From a halophilic archaeon (GTDB lineage: Archaea > Halobacteriota > Halobacteria > Halobacteriales > Haladaptataceae), in contig QNGA01000012.1 in NCBI GenBank assembly GCA_003298465.1, forward strand, positions 36,763 to 100,762: a stretch of 64,000 nucleotides of DNA, given 5' to 3'. Of this stretch, positions 17,188 through 24,930 are shown in pieces (position 1 is the stretch's first letter; every line of letters begins with the position of its first letter). The notes below the pieces were generated by a model that made no database searches, was not told where the DNA came from, and worked only from the letters and a program-made list of their open reading frames with translations. The position numbers were made by a program, and so were the translations under genes.

Positions 17188-18485
17188 ACGTCGCAGTCGT
17201 CGTCCTCGACACCCTCCGGAAGGACGCGTTCGACGAGCACTTCGACTGGCTTCCAGGCGTGCGGTTCGAGCGCGCCTACTCCACGAGCCACTGGACGGTG
17301 CCGGCCCACGCCTCGCTGTTCGCGGGCCGGTACGCCAGCGAACTCGGCGTCTACGCCGGCGCGCAACTGCTCGATTGCCCCGACCCGGTCCTCGCCGAGC
17401 GGTTCGGCGCGGCGGGGTACGCGACGCGGGCGTTCAGCGCGAACGTCAACGTCTCCCGGCCGTTCGACTTCCACCGGGGGTTCGACCAGTTCGAGGGTAG
17501 CTGGCGGCTGCGGGCGCTCGCGGAGAACAGCTTCGACTGGGACCGGTTCATCGTCGAGACCGACGACATGGGACCCCAGCGGTACCTGCTCGCGCTGAAG
17601 GAGGTGCTGACGGGCGACTGCGCGACCGTCCCCTCGCTGAAGCGCGGCGCGCTCCTCAAACTCCGCGACCTCGGCTGGGGTCGGTCGACGCGCGACGACG
17701 GGGCCGAGGAGGCCCTGTCGTTCGTCCGCGACGCCGACTTCGGCGACAGGGAGTTCCTCTTCGTCAACCTGATGGAGGCCCACACGCCCTACGACCCGCC
17801 CGAGGAGTACCGCACCGTCGACCCGCCCGAACTGAACGGCCTCCGCGCGACGCTGGGCGAACCGGTCGCCGACCCCGACCGCGTCCGGCAAGCGTACGAC
17901 GACAGCGTGCGCTACCTCTCCGACCGTTACCGCGAGATATTCGCGGAACTCAGGAGGCAGTTCGACTACGTCGTCACCCTCTCGGACCACGGCGAGGCCC
18001 TCGGCGAGCGCGGCGACTGGGAGCACCTCTGCGGGCTCGCCCCCGAGATAACGCGGATTCCGCTCTGCATCTCCGGCGACGGCCTCGGCGGCGAACGACG
18101 CGAGACGGTGAGCCTGCTCGACGTCCACCGGACGGTGCTCGAACTGGCCGACCTCGCCGGCGACTCGCGGGGTCGCGACCTGCTCGGGAGTCCGGACGAC
18201 CGCGACTGGCTCGTCGAGTACCACGGGCTGACCGACCGCCACCGGGCCGCGCTCGCCCGGGACGGAATCGACGCCGCGGCGCTCGACCGGGAACTCCACG
18301 CGCTGGCCGCCCCGGGCTACTACGGCTGGGAGACGCCCGACGGCTTCCGCGAGGAGGGCGACCTCGACGACCCGAGGGAACGCATCGACGCGCTCGTCGC
18401 CGACCTCGACCGCCGGGACGTCAGCGACGACGTGGCCGTCTCGGAGGCGGTCGAGGCGCAACTGCGCGACCTCGGGTACGCCTGA
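17184..18485 (+). CDS. Sulfatase-like alkaline-phosphatase-superfamily protein
   Basis: This 433-residue protein begins MNVAVVVLDTLRKDAFDEH, the sulfatase-family first metal site, followed by STSHWTVPAHASLFAGRY. The Cys/Ser of the canonical C/S-x-P-x-R formylglycine motif is replaced by Thr (TVPAH), so formylglycine formation is impossible and a Thr nucleophile or a phosphotransferase role is more likely than sulfate ester hydrolysis. FLFVNLMEAHTPYDPPEEY and VVTLSDHGEALGERGDWEH complete the metal site. It overlaps the upstream gene by four bases (ATGA at 17184-17187). Confidence 0.88.
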   Translation: MNVAVVVLDTLRKDAFDEHFDWLPGVRFERAYSTSHWTVPAHASLFAGRYASELGVYAGAQLLDCPDPVLAERFGAAGYATRAFSANVNVSRPFDFHRGFDQFEGSWRLRALAENSFDWDRFIVETDDMGPQRYLLALKEVLTGDCATVPSLKRGALLKLRDLGWGRSTRDDGAEEALSFVRDADFGDREFLFVNLMEAHTPYDPPEEYRTVDPPELNGLRATLGEPVADPDRVRQAYDDSVRYLSDRYREIFAELRRQFDYVVTLSDHGEALGERGDWEHLCGLAPEITRIPLCISGDGLGGERRETVSLLDVHRTVLELADLAGDSRGRDLLGSPDDRDWLVEYHGLTDRHRAALARDGIDAAALDRELHALAAPGYYGWETPDGFREEGDLDDPRERIDALVADLDRRDVSDDVAVSEAVEAQLRDLGYA

Positions 18486-18544
18486 GTCGGTGGTGCGACG
18501 CCGTGACGGAAGAACGAAAACCCGTGCCGGAGAAAGGATAGACC

Positions 18545-20005
18545 GTGGCGGACGACGAACGGAGCGAGGCGGCCGACGTCAGCCTGAGCCGAGAGACGTT
18601 CGGCGGCGCGCTAGCGCAGTTCGCGATGGCCGCCGTCGGTTTCGCCGGGACGATAATCTTCGCTCGCTGGCTCGGCCCGTCGGCGTTCGGCGGCGTCTAC
18701 CTCCTGCTGGCGGTCGTCAAGCTCGCGGACCGCCCGATGAACGGCTGGTCGCTCGCGGCGAAAAAGCGGCTCTCGGAGAGCGACGCGCTCCGGTCGCCCG
18801 CGTTCGGCGCGCAACTGCTCTTCGACCTCGGCTGGGTCGGGGTCGCCGGGGTCGCCGCGCTGCTCGCCGGGGACGCGCTCGCGGACTACACCGGGCTGGC
18901 CGCCGCGCCCCTGCTCGCCGTCCTCCTGCTCGCCAGCGAGTCGACCTACGAGACGGTAGAGAGCCTCGTCCAGGGTCGCGGGCGAATCAGCGTCGCGACC
19001 TGGATCGACGCCCTGCGCTCGGTGCTGACCCTGCCCCTGCAGATCGCGCTCGTCGCGCTCGTCGGCGCGGCCGGGATGGTGTACGGGCTGGCGGCCGCCT
19101 CGCTGCTGGCCCTCCCCGTCGTCTCCTACTTCGTCGCCGCTCGCCCCGAACTGCCCTCGCGGGCGTTCCTCGGCAGCCTCGCCGACTACGCGCGCTACAG
19201 CGTCCCGTCGTCGGCGCTCGGCACCGCCTACGACCGCCTCGACCTGCTCCTGCTCGGCTACCTGCTCGTGCCCGCCGCCGCCGGCTTCTACGAGGTGGCG
19301 TGGATGCTCACCATGCCCGCCGTCTTCGTCGCGGACGTGGCGGGCCGGGGGCTGATGGCCAAGGTGAGCGGGCGCGCGGCCAACGGCGAGGGCGTCGGCC
19401 GGGACGTGTCGAACACGGTCGCGTACGCCGGACTGCTGGCGTTCCCGATGCTCGCCGGAGCCGTCGCGCTCGCTCGTCCCCTCGTCGTCACCGTCTACGG
19501 CCCGGCGTACCGGAACGCGGCCACGCTGCTCGTCGGCCTGGCCCTGTATCGCGTCCTGCGCACCCAGACGGGGCCGCTCCTGCAGGCGATAAACGGCCTC
19601 GACCGACCGGACGTGGCGATGGGACTCTCGGCCGTCGCGCTCGCCGTGAACGTCGTCCTCGGCGTGGTCCTGACGCTCCGTTTCGGGCCCATCGGCGTGG
19701 TCGCCGCCACCGTCGTCGCCGAGGCGCTGCGGTACGCCGGGGCGGTCGCCTTCCTGCGGTCGTCGGTGACCGCGTTCGCGCCCGTCTCCCGGCCGATGGC
19801 GGCGCAGGTCGGCGCGAGCCTCGTCACCTTCGCCGTCGCCGCCGCCGCCCGCGGCGCGCTCCCGGTCCGGTCGTGGGTCGACCTCGCCGTGCTCGTGGGG
19901 ACCGGGGCCGCGGCGTACGGCGTGGCGCTGGTCGCGCTCAGCCCCGGCTTCCGGCACACGCTCGGCGTCGCCGTCCGGGAGTCGCTGGCCGACGTGCGCC
20001 ACTGA
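18545..20005 (+). CDS. Polysaccharide/oligosaccharide flippase (Wzx-like, MATE/MOP superfamily)
   Basis: This 486-residue integral membrane protein starts with GTG at 18545, and about 12-14 hydrophobic segments are visible. The N-terminal SRETFGGALAQFAMAAVGFAGT and FARWLGPSAFGGVYLLLAVV are typical of the polysaccharide transporter branch of the MOP superfamily. It would flip lipid-linked glycans from the cytoplasm to the cell surface. It lies 59 bp after the sulfatase-like gene on the same strand and closes the glycan operon. Polymerase and oligosaccharyltransferase genes are not in the window. Confidence 0.92.
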   Translation: MADDERSEAADVSLSRETFGGALAQFAMAAVGFAGTIIFARWLGPSAFGGVYLLLAVVKLADRPMNGWSLAAKKRLSESDALRSPAFGAQLLFDLGWVGVAGVAALLAGDALADYTGLAAAPLLAVLLLASESTYETVESLVQGRGRISVATWIDALRSVLTLPLQIALVALVGAAGMVYGLAAASLLALPVVSYFVAARPELPSRAFLGSLADYARYSVPSSALGTAYDRLDLLLLGYLLVPAAAGFYEVAWMLTMPAVFVADVAGRGLMAKVSGRAANGEGVGRDVSNTVAYAGLLAFPMLAGAVALARPLVVTVYGPAYRNAATLLVGLALYRVLRTQTGPLLQAINGLDRPDVAMGLSAVALAVNVVLGVVLTLRFGPIGVVAATVVAEALRYAGAVAFLRSSVTAFAPVSRPMAAQVGASLVTFAVAAAARGALPVRSWVDLAVLVGTGAAAYGVALVALSPGFRHTLGVAVRESLADVRH

Positions 20006-20087
20006 CCGAACGAGTTCCGGCGACGAATCGCGTCGAGCGCTCCGAGAAGAGTCGAACGTCGTCCGATCGCGGCCGGTCGCGGTCGGG

Positions 20088-21899
20088 TCAGGTGTAGTAG
20101 TACTCGCCTTCCGTCTTCTGTTTGCGGTCGAGCTGACTGCCCGGCTTGTTGATGCGCGGGCGGCCGACGTTCTCGTCGCGGCGGAAGGTGATGTCGAGGT
20201 TCGAGAGGAAGTCGTTCATCCCCTCGCGCATCCCCTTCGGCTCGCCGGCGTGACCGTGCTCTGCGGGTTCGCCGTCGAACACCATCAGGCGGTCCGCCAG
20301 CAGGTCGATCATGTAGATGTCGTGGTCGATGACGAGCACGGTGGCGTCCTGCATCTCGGCGAACCGGCGGATGGCCTGCGTAGCGCGGACGCGCTGTTCG
20401 ACGTCGAGGTACGCCGACGGCTCGTCGAGCAGGTAGAGGTCCGCAGACTCGGAGAGGCAGGCCGCGATGGCGACGCGCTGGCGCTCGCCGCCAGAGAGGT
20501 CCGTGAGGTTCTGCTCCATGATGCTCTCTAGCTGGAGCGGCTGCGCTATCTCGGTGTTCCAGTACGACGACCCGAAGTCGTCCGTGAGCGAGGAGAGGAA
20601 CGCGTCGACGCGCATCGGCTGGTCTATCTCGATGTACTGGGGCTTGTAGGAGATGTCCAGCCGGAAGTCCAGTTCGCCCTCGTCCGGTTCGAGTCGCCCG
20701 GCGAGCAGTTGGGCGAACGTCGACTTCCCGATGCCGTTCGGACCGACGACGCCCAGCACCTCGTTCTCGTGAATCGTCCCGCCCTCCACGTCGAGACCGA
20801 ACTCGCCCTCGCCGTACGACTTCGAGAGGTCGGGGTACTCCGCGAGCACGTCGGCGTGGGTCGCGACCCGGGGCGCGTGCTCCTCGAACTCGATGGGGTC
20901 CGGCCGGATGCGCATGTTCTCGTTGTCGAGGTACCCGTGCAGGTACTCGTTGATGCCGTTGCGCACCGACTTCGGCGACGTGATGACGCCGTACGCGCCC
21001 GGTTCGCCGTAGGCGACGTGGAGGTTGTCCGCGACGAGGTCGAGGATGGCGAGGTCGTGTTCGACGACGAGCATCGACCGGTCCTGCTCCTCCGCCATCT
21101 CCTGGACGAGGCGCGCGACCGCGACGCGCTGGCTGATGTCGAGGTACGGCGTTATCTCGTCGAGGAAGTAGAAGTCGGCGTCGCGGGCGAGACACGCCAC
21201 TATCGCGACGCGCTGGAGTTCGCCGCCCGACAGGCTGTCGATGTCCTGGTCGAGGACGTGTTCGATGTCGAGCCGTTCGAGCAGGTCGCCGAGCGCGCCC
21301 CGCTCGTTCGTCGGCTCCAGCAGTTCGGCGGTGTTGCCGTCGAACCGGTCCGGGATCTTGTCGACGTACTGGGGCTTGCGCGCGACGGTCACGTCGCCGT
21401 CGCGCACGTCCGCGAGGTAATCCTGGAGCTCCGTCCCGCGGTAGCGTTCGAGGACCGCGTCCCAGTCCGGCGGCTCCCCGAACTGGCCGAGGTTCGGCGC
21501 GAGTTCGCCCGCCAGAATCCGCACGGCCGTCGTCTTCCCGCTCCCGTTCGGCCCGAGGATGCCGGTGACCTGGCCCTCCTGGGGGACGGGCAGACCATAC
21601 AGCGAGAAGGCGTTCTCGCCGTAGCGGTGGGCGGGGTCGTCCTGGAGCTCCTGGGGCAGGTTGATGATCTCGATGGCGTCGAACGGGCACTTCTCGACGC
21701 AGATGCCGCAGGTCTCGCCCAGACAGATCTCCTCGCTGATCTCGATCTGGTCGGGCTGGCCGTCGTCCGCGTCCTCGCCGCGGAGCGTGATGCACTCCTT
21801 GCCGGTCCGGTTCGGCGGACAGTAGTTCTTGCACTCGTAGTTGCAGCGGTCGGGCTGGCAGCGCTCCAGGTCCACGACCGCGATACTATCGTCCGCCAT
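20088..21899 (-). CDS. rli1: Ribosome recycling ATPase RLI (ABCE1)
   Basis: This 603-residue twin-ATPase has the complete ABCE1 layout. An N-terminal 4Fe-4S domain (CQPDRCNYECKNYC, then CLGETCGICVEKCPFDAI) is followed by a first ABC domain with GPNGSGKTT at 116-124 and LSGGELQRVAIV. The second ABC domain has GPNGIGKST near residue 390 and LSGGERQRVAIA. It splits ribosomes after termination and couples to initiation in archaea and eukaryotes. It is followed directly by the EMC6-like gene upstream on the same strand (2 bp gap), so it is probably the second gene of that transcript. Confidence 0.97.
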   Translation of the reverse strand: MADDSIAVVDLERCQPDRCNYECKNYCPPNRTGKECITLRGEDADDGQPDQIEISEEICLGETCGICVEKCPFDAIEIINLPQELQDDPAHRYGENAFSLYGLPVPQEGQVTGILGPNGSGKTTAVRILAGELAPNLGQFGEPPDWDAVLERYRGTELQDYLADVRDGDVTVARKPQYVDKIPDRFDGNTAELLEPTNERGALGDLLERLDIEHVLDQDIDSLSGGELQRVAIVACLARDADFYFLDEITPYLDISQRVAVARLVQEMAEEQDRSMLVVEHDLAILDLVADNLHVAYGEPGAYGVITSPKSVRNGINEYLHGYLDNENMRIRPDPIEFEEHAPRVATHADVLAEYPDLSKSYGEGEFGLDVEGGTIHENEVLGVVGPNGIGKSTFAQLLAGRLEPDEGELDFRLDISYKPQYIEIDQPMRVDAFLSSLTDDFGSSYWNTEIAQPLQLESIMEQNLTDLSGGERQRVAIAACLSESADLYLLDEPSAYLDVEQRVRATQAIRRFAEMQDATVLVIDHDIYMIDLLADRLMVFDGEPAEHGHAGEPKGMREGMNDFLSNLDITFRRDENVGRPRINKPGSQLDRKQKTEGEYYYT

Positions 21900-21901
21900 G
21901 G

Positions 21902-22213
21902 TTACACCTGGACGTGGTTAGTCAGCAGAATGCCCCACGTGATGAACCACAGCGAGAACGTCATGAACGCCACGTACAGGTAGTCTTTCGCGCCGTCGAG
22001 CTCGTAGCCGAGCGCGCGAACGAGCGGCAGCTGGACCACGGTGAATCCGAGCACGATGGCCAGACCCATCTGGTCGCTTGCCGCCGCGTTCGTCGTCCCG
22101 ACGACGGACGCGGAAGCGACGCCCGCGGCGATGCCGGCCAGGGCTGCTATCGCCGTGACCGTGACGCTCCGCAGGTGGGCCGCTCGTTGTTCGGACGCTT
22201 GTTCGGTCGCCAT
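21902..22213 (-). CDS. EMC6-like small membrane protein
   Basis: This 103-residue protein has about three membrane segments: VTVTAIAALAGIAAGVASAS, AIVLGFTVVQLPLVRALG and VAFMTFSLWFITWGILLT. The pattern, with a short acidic loop ELDGAKDYL before the last helix, fits the EMC6 family of membrane-protein insertion factors, which archaeal genomes often annotate at this position. The assignment is a topology and family judgement. The start at 22213 excludes an implausible extension through the tRNA gene. It lies immediately upstream of the RLI gene, and the pair suggests a translation or membrane-insertion link. Confidence 0.75.
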   Translation of the reverse strand: MATEQASEQRAAHLRSVTVTAIAALAGIAAGVASASVVGTTNAAASDQMGLAIVLGFTVVQLPLVRALGYELDGAKDYLYVAFMTFSLWFITWGILLTNHVQV

Positions 22214-22320
22214 GGAGGGAACTGGGGTTCCCGGACTCAAAAGGTGTTCGTTTGCGGGTATCGCCCCGTCCGCTCGGGAATGGTAAACGTTTAACCGTAC
22301 GAACTCACAATTCCCGATGA

Positions 22321-22437
22321 GGGCCGGTAGCTCAGTTAGGCAGAGCGTCTGGCTTTTAACACGACCCACCCGCGCCGCATCGACGGATGGTTGTGGAAGA
22401 CACCAGACGGTCGGGGGTTCAAATCCCTCCCGGCCCG
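22321..22437 (+). tRNA. tRNA-Lys (anticodon TTT) with a 43-nt intron
   Basis: A full cloverleaf folds: acceptor GGGCCGG/CCGGCCC (22321-22327 with 22430-22436), D stem GCTC/GAGC, anticodon stem TCTGG/CCAGA, T stem GGGGG/CCCTC with loop TTCAAAT, and discriminator G22437. The anticodon loop CTTTTAA carries TTT at 22355-22357. An intron interrupts the loop after position 37, giving a mature length of 74 nt. CCA is not encoded, as expected where a CCA-adding enzyme exists (26643). A TTTAAC box lies about 33 bp upstream. Confidence 0.93.
22359..22401 (+). other. tRNA-Lys intron with bulge-helix-bulge splice signal
   Basis: The 43-nt intron is bounded by A22358 and A22402. It fits a canonical bulge-helix-bulge. 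The central helix is CTTT (22353-22356) with GAAG (22396-22399). The 3-nt bulges are TAA (22357-22359) and ACA (22400-22402), and a 7-bp inner helix joins CACGACC (22360-22366) to GGTTGTG (22389-22395) with one GU pair. The tRNA splicing endonuclease would cut in both bulges. Confidence 0.85.
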
Positions 22438-22570
22438 CTTCTCCGGACGATAGACCCGACGAGCGACGCACGTCGTGGGAGCGAAGCGGTCAACGGTGGC
22501 TCCGTGAACGGTCGACGGACGACCGGAGCGAAGCGATGGACGGCTCTTCCGGCTGCGGGACCGACCGTAG

Positions 22571-22600
22571 TTTTAAACCGAAATAGTCGATAGTGACTAT
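22571..22600 (+). promoter_or_regulatory. TATA box plus inverted repeat before the endonuclease-like gene
   Basis: TTTTAAA at 22571-22577 is centred about 27 bp before the ATG. ATAGTC (22583-22588) and GACTAT (22595-22600) form a perfect 6-bp inverted repeat with a 6-nt spacer between the TATA box and the start codon. This is where an archaeal repressor would block polymerase, so it is a candidate autoregulatory operator. Confidence 0.45.
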
Positions 22601-23047
22601 ATGGGCGACGACGTTCATCCGAAGGAACGTGGCCAACGAAGCGAAGCGGCGATCGTCTTCGAACTGGTTCGCCGCGGTCTGACCGTGCTGGAACCGTTCG
22701 GTGACAACGAGCGGTACGACCTCGCAGTCGAAGCGGCCGGAGAGTTCCACCGGATACAGGTGAAGACTGGACGACTCGAAAACGGGTGCGTTCGGTTCGA
22801 GACTCGGAGTTCCGGCACACTGACACGGAAAATCGAGAAAGAGGGGTACGACGGAGAGATCGACGTCTTTGCGGTCTACTCGCCGGAGCTGGAGGACGGA
22901 TTCGTAGTGCCGATAGCGGCGGCACCGACGACGACGACGATGGGCCTCCGCGTAGAAGAGCCCGAGAAGCCTTCACCGAACACGAACTGGGCGACGAACT
23001 ACCGGATCGACGACTGGGTAGCATCGATTCGCGACGAGAGGGAGTGA
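22601..23047 (+). CDS. PD-(D/E)XK endonuclease-like protein (group I intron-associated type)
   Basis: This 148-residue protein starts MGDDVHPKERGQRSEAAIVF. The nuclease core is visible as Glu in helix 1 (RSEAAIVFELVRRG), then NERYDLAVEAAGEFHRIQVKTG, giving D...(Q)VK of the PD-(D/E)XK catalytic centre. It ends in NYRIDDWVASIRDERE. The arrangement matches the family named after group I intron-associated endonucleases, whose archaeal and bacterial members are mostly orphan and of unknown target. It lies 163 bp downstream of the intron-containing tRNA-Lys on the same strand. It could be a Holliday-junction or restriction-type nuclease instead. Confidence 0.8.
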   Translation: MGDDVHPKERGQRSEAAIVFELVRRGLTVLEPFGDNERYDLAVEAAGEFHRIQVKTGRLENGCVRFETRSSGTLTRKIEKEGYDGEIDVFAVYSPELEDGFVVPIAAAPTTTTMGLRVEEPEKPSPNTNWATNYRIDDWVASIRDERE

Positions 23048-23130
23048 CCTCGAACGACCGGCGGAGTCCGGAGAGCGCCCTCACCGCCGAGGACCACCCC
23101 CGGAAAAACGACGGCACAGTTCAGGAGGGA

Positions 23131-23137
23131 TTATAAG
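23131..23137 (+). promoter_or_regulatory. TATA box of the small membrane protein gene
   Basis: TTATAAG, centred 27 bp before the ATG at 23161, a near-consensus haloarchaeal box implying a leaderless transcript. Confidence 0.55.
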
Positions 23138-23160
23138 TCGCCCGCGCTCACAGCACCGAC

Positions 23161-23364
23161 ATGAACAGTTTCGCTTCGGATTCGCTCGGATCGCTCGGAA
23201 CCGCCGTCGGCGTCTTCCTCGCGCTGGTCGGTATCGCGACACTCGTCGGAACGCCGTGGGCGTACAAGTCCGGTAGCCTCGTCCTCGCTGCCGGACAGAT
23301 ATTCGGCGCGCTCGCGGCCGTCGGCATCGGCGCTGGCCTGGCGTGGCTCGCGACGCAGAAGTAG
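23161..23364 (+). CDS. Small two-helix membrane protein
   Basis: This 67-residue protein has two hydrophobic segments (GTAVGVFLALVGIATLVGT and GSLVLAAGQIFGALAAVGIG) and a short C-terminus ending ATQK. A strong TTATAAG box 27 bp upstream supports it as a real gene with its own promoter. I recognise no family. It is tail-to-tail with the sequon-rich membrane protein, 11 bp apart. Confidence 0.8.
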   Translation: MNSFASDSLGSLGTAVGVFLALVGIATLVGTPWAYKSGSLVLAAGQIFGALAAVGIGAGLAWLATQK

Positions 23365-23375
23365 AGGAGTCGGTT

Positions 23376-24188
23376 TCAGCCCTTGTTGGGCAGGTAGGCG
23401 AGCATCCCCAGCAGGACCGCCGCGAGGAAGCTGATGATGGTGACGCCCCAGAGGCCGGCGATGCGCTCGTTGAAGTGTGCTATCTCGCTCTTCTGCTCGT
23501 TGTAGGCTTTCACGTTCGTCGACAACAGCATCTGCCCGTTCTCGGCGTGGGCGACGAATCGCTTGTCGTTCGGTCCGAGCGTGACGGTGCTACCGTCGCT
23601 GATGGAGACGGTGTTCGTCTTCGGAGCGGTCCACCGCAGGACGACGGACTGGTTGGTGATGTTCGCGACCGTCGTCGAGTTGTTGCCGAACCGGAAGTCG
23701 TTGCCCTCCTGGAGCGTGGTGGTGTTCGGTTCGCCGAACTGCTGGCGCTTGTACTCGTCGACGGGGACCAGCGTCTTGTTGCCCTGGCTTCCGTTGGTGA
23801 CGACGAACGTCTCGTTGTTCTGGGTGACCGTCTGCGTGTCGTTGCTCAGGTTCTGTACCTCGCGGAGCGTCGCCCGATTGGGGTCGGACGTGTTAGGGAT
23901 GACCACCCGACGGGTCTCGTTCTGGTACTGGACCGTCGTGTTGTTGTTCAGCGTCTCGCTGAAGCGTGCCGACTGGTTGGTCCACGCCACCTCCGCGGAC
24001 CCGCCGCCGAGCGACGTGACGTTGTACTGTCTGCCGTCGACGGTGACGTTCTGTCCCTGGCTCTCGAGCGTCTTCTGCGGATTGTCGACCTCGATAGTCG
24101 GTTCCTGGGCGGCCCCGATGAGCGAGTACGCCCCGGCAGCGATGATGAGAAAGACCGCGACGTATACTCCCGCTGCACGTCGTTGCAT
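23376..24188 (-). CDS. Sequon-rich membrane-anchored surface protein
   Basis: This 270-residue protein has an N-terminal signal-anchor (VYVAVFLIIAAGAYSLIGAA), a long exposed domain of about 200 residues and a C-terminal membrane helix (LWGVTIISFLAAVLLGMLAY) ending at a short tail. I count 17 N-x-S/T sequons in the exposed part, for example QNVT, YNVT, TNQS, QNET, NNST and ANIT. That makes it a likely N-glycosylated surface protein of unknown function. A TATA-like ATTATAC box lies about 27 bp upstream of the ATG at 24188. Confidence 0.85.
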   Translation of the reverse strand: MQRRAAGVYVAVFLIIAAGAYSLIGAAQEPTIEVDNPQKTLESQGQNVTVDGRQYNVTSLGGGSAEVAWTNQSARFSETLNNNTTVQYQNETRRVVIPNTSDPNRATLREVQNLSNDTQTVTQNNETFVVTNGSQGNKTLVPVDEYKRQQFGEPNTTTLQEGNDFRFGNNSTTVANITNQSVVLRWTAPKTNTVSISDGSTVTLGPNDKRFVAHAENGQMLLSTNVKAYNEQKSEIAHFNERIAGLWGVTIISFLAAVLLGMLAYLPNKG

Positions 24189-24458
24189 ATCCTAGCCCGG
24201 GTCCCCGCGCAGTATAATGGTTACCTTTTGGGAGCAGGAGTTCCGCCCGTGACGGTCGAGGACGCCGGGCGCAGGCGGGGACGGCGCGTCCGCTCGGAGG
24301 GGACGAGACGGCCTGCAGGACATCGACCGACGATATGACAGAAGATGAATACTGAGTTCCGTGAGAACGGCCTTCCGCGGACGAGTTACCCTCCGGATTC
24401 GATTCGCGTCGTACCAAGAGTTAAATAGGTCGGGTGGCTTGTGTTCGAAACAGCAGAG

Positions 24459-24917
24459 ATGACCGTCGAACCCGGCGACTACGACCTGCGTGAACTCCGC
24501 AGGATGGCCGACGAGGAGGACCCGCCGCTGGACGTGCCCGAGGAGTCGGGCGAGGAGGCGTTCCGACTCGGCCAGCGCGAGGAACTGATGAAGCTCCAGA
24601 CGCAGTTCATGAGCTCCGGACGACTGCCGGAGAAACCGTATCTCGAATCCCTGCCGACCCGATACGGCGCGGAGGTCGTCGTCTTCGAGTGGCTCGATTT
24701 CCTCGTCGAGAAAGCCGGCTTCGCGAACACCGACGCCGCGCTCGACTACTACGAGTCCGTCGACTGGCTCAGCCCGGAGGCGCACGAGGACCTGCGGTCG
24801 TACATGCACGGCTTCTCCGAGGTGGACCGCTTCGACGGCGAGGAACCGGCCGACCTGGACACCAACGACCACGTCCTCAGCCTCGTCTACGTCGCACGTC
24901 TCGCCTCGCTGGCGTAG
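24459..24917 (+). CDS. Stand-alone FlaD/FlaE-domain archaellum-type protein
   Basis: This is a 152-residue acidic soluble protein. The C-terminal half carries the archaellum FlaD/E domain: PYLESLPTRYGAEVVVFEWL, DFLVEKAGFANTDAALDYY and SVDWLSPEAHEDLRSYMHGF. FlaD/E proteins form part of the cytoplasmic archaellum and chemotaxis interface. No other fla/arl or che gene is in the window, so this is an orphan copy. The ATG at 24459 is chosen over a GTG at 24441 because the TTAAATA box at 24421-24427 is only 17 bp before the GTG. Confidence 0.85.
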   Translation: MTVEPGDYDLRELRRMADEEDPPLDVPEESGEEAFRLGQREELMKLQTQFMSSGRLPEKPYLESLPTRYGAEVVVFEWLDFLVEKAGFANTDAALDYYESVDWLSPEAHEDLRSYMHGFSEVDRFDGEEPADLDTNDHVLSLVYVARLASLA

Positions 24918-24930
24918 CCCCGGCCCGCTC

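Noticed and set aside
17184..18485. Naming the protein a true sulfatase
   Set aside because: The C/S-x-P-x-R formylglycine motif is absent (TVPAH), so sulfate ester hydrolysis by the usual mechanism is not supported.
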